NCBI GenBank assembly: GCA_949751835.1
Contig: CATKHK010000084.1
Span: 124,001 to 188,000 of the forward strand
Source of the DNA: Blepharisma japonicum
Lineage: Eukaryota > Ciliophora > Heterotrichea > Heterotrichida > Blepharismidae
Direction of reading: 5' to 3'
Length of the DNA: 64,000 bases
The notes under the pieces were generated by a model that saw nothing but the letters and a program-made list of their open reading frames with translations, searched no databases and was not told the DNA's origin. The position numbers and the translations under genes are program-made. Shown one piece after another: positions 63,687-64,000 of the stretch (positions are counted from its first letter, which is position 1; each line of letters begins with the position of its first letter).

Positions 63687-64000
63687 CTATTTATTGAGCC
63701 TGCTTCCAAAGAAGTCACCCGCACTGTCCCAACAATCACTTTTACGTAAAATTGGCATGACTTTATTTGTCGGTGATTGTCCCATATATCTTGGCTTTTT
63801 CAATGCATCTTCAGATTTTTGCCTGAGTTTAAGTTTCGGATAATTTATCGTCACTCTTTTCGGAGAAATTTCAAATGAAGTTTTATCTGTTTGGTTTCTG
63901 GGATCACAATACGATTTTTCTTCAGCATTTACATAGCTTATTTGCTCGGAGTTAGTTTTTGAGTGCCTGACTTTAGGAACTATTAATGAATTTTCACTGG
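63687..64000 (-). CDS. Basic protein of unknown function, 3' part only
   Basis: The frame is open from the window end to TAG at 63687-63689, giving at least 104 codons. The sequence is basic with mixed composition (PKVRHSKTNSEQISYVN, SPKRVTINYPKLKLRQKSEDALKKPRYMGQSP) and ends DCWDSAGDFFGSRLNK. No domain is recognised. The 5' end lies beyond the window. Confidence 0.6.
   Translation of the reverse strand, partial: SENSLIVPKVRHSKTNSEQISYVNAEEKSYCDPRNQTDKTSFEISPKRVTINYPKLKLRQKSEDALKKPRYMGQSPTNKVMPILRKSDCWDSAGDFFGSRLNK

Noticed and set aside
1-64000. Stentor as the source
   Set aside because: Stentor shares 15-nt introns but uses the standard code; here TGA clearly encodes Trp.

Overview
The window is macronuclear-type DNA of a heterotrich ciliate, most probably Blepharisma or a close relative. 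Two things in the sequence point there. In-frame TGA repeatedly sits at conserved tryptophans (14-3-3, RanBP2 zinc fingers, CDC14, the BEACH domain, an Rh ammonium transporter, V-ATPase subunit e), while TAA and TAG are the only stops. Twelve spliceosomal introns can be read directly: eleven are 15 nt and one is 16 nt, and all carry an A at intron position 10. UGA=Trp together with 15-16 nt introns is established for Blepharisma; Stentor has such introns but uses the standard code. Genes read with the standard code look broken, so the coordinates here use UGA=Trp and remove introns.

Layout. 1-14.8 kb: a partial ion channel, MCM4, two low-complexity proteins, 14-3-3, eIF4G, V-ATPase subunit e and eIF2-alpha, with a gap at 9.6-10.5 kb that holds two possible structured RNAs. 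15.8-33.2 kb: small zinc-binding proteins, a pyrimidine-dimer-glycosylase-like protein, a RNASEK-like membrane protein, an AGC kinase, peptidyl-tRNA hydrolase, a P-type H+-ATPase, an RRM protein, an Rh transporter, a divergent 14-3-3, ribosomal eS7, a CFAP97-type ciliary protein and an 11-repeat MORN protein. 33.3-47.6 kb: 5S rRNA, a SIAH-like RING protein, tRNA-Ile(AAU), a FYVE-kinase fusion, a secreted eight-cysteine protein, an EF-hand-like protein, ribosomal uS10, ELOF1, CDC14, an ELAPOR1-like receptor and a UBC-like/PH-like protein.

47.6-60 kb is the most unusual part: a tandem array of four decayed copies of one segment. Each segment carries gene X (+ strand, trypsin-like fold plus Kelch), gene Y (- strand, about 140 aa) and the 3' end of a YIPF gene (- strand). 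Only one X is intact, two or perhaps three Y copies are open, and the single complete YIPF gene lies at the right edge. The truncated YIPF tails repeated inside the array mark the duplication boundary. 60-64 kb: a FAN/NSMAF-like GRAM-PH-BEACH protein, a two-finger RanBP2-type protein and a partial gene running off the end.

Gene density outside the array is high, intergenic DNA is very AT-rich, and neighbours show no functional grouping apart from a loose run of translation and proton-pump genes. All product names come from reading motifs in the translated sequence; no database search was run.
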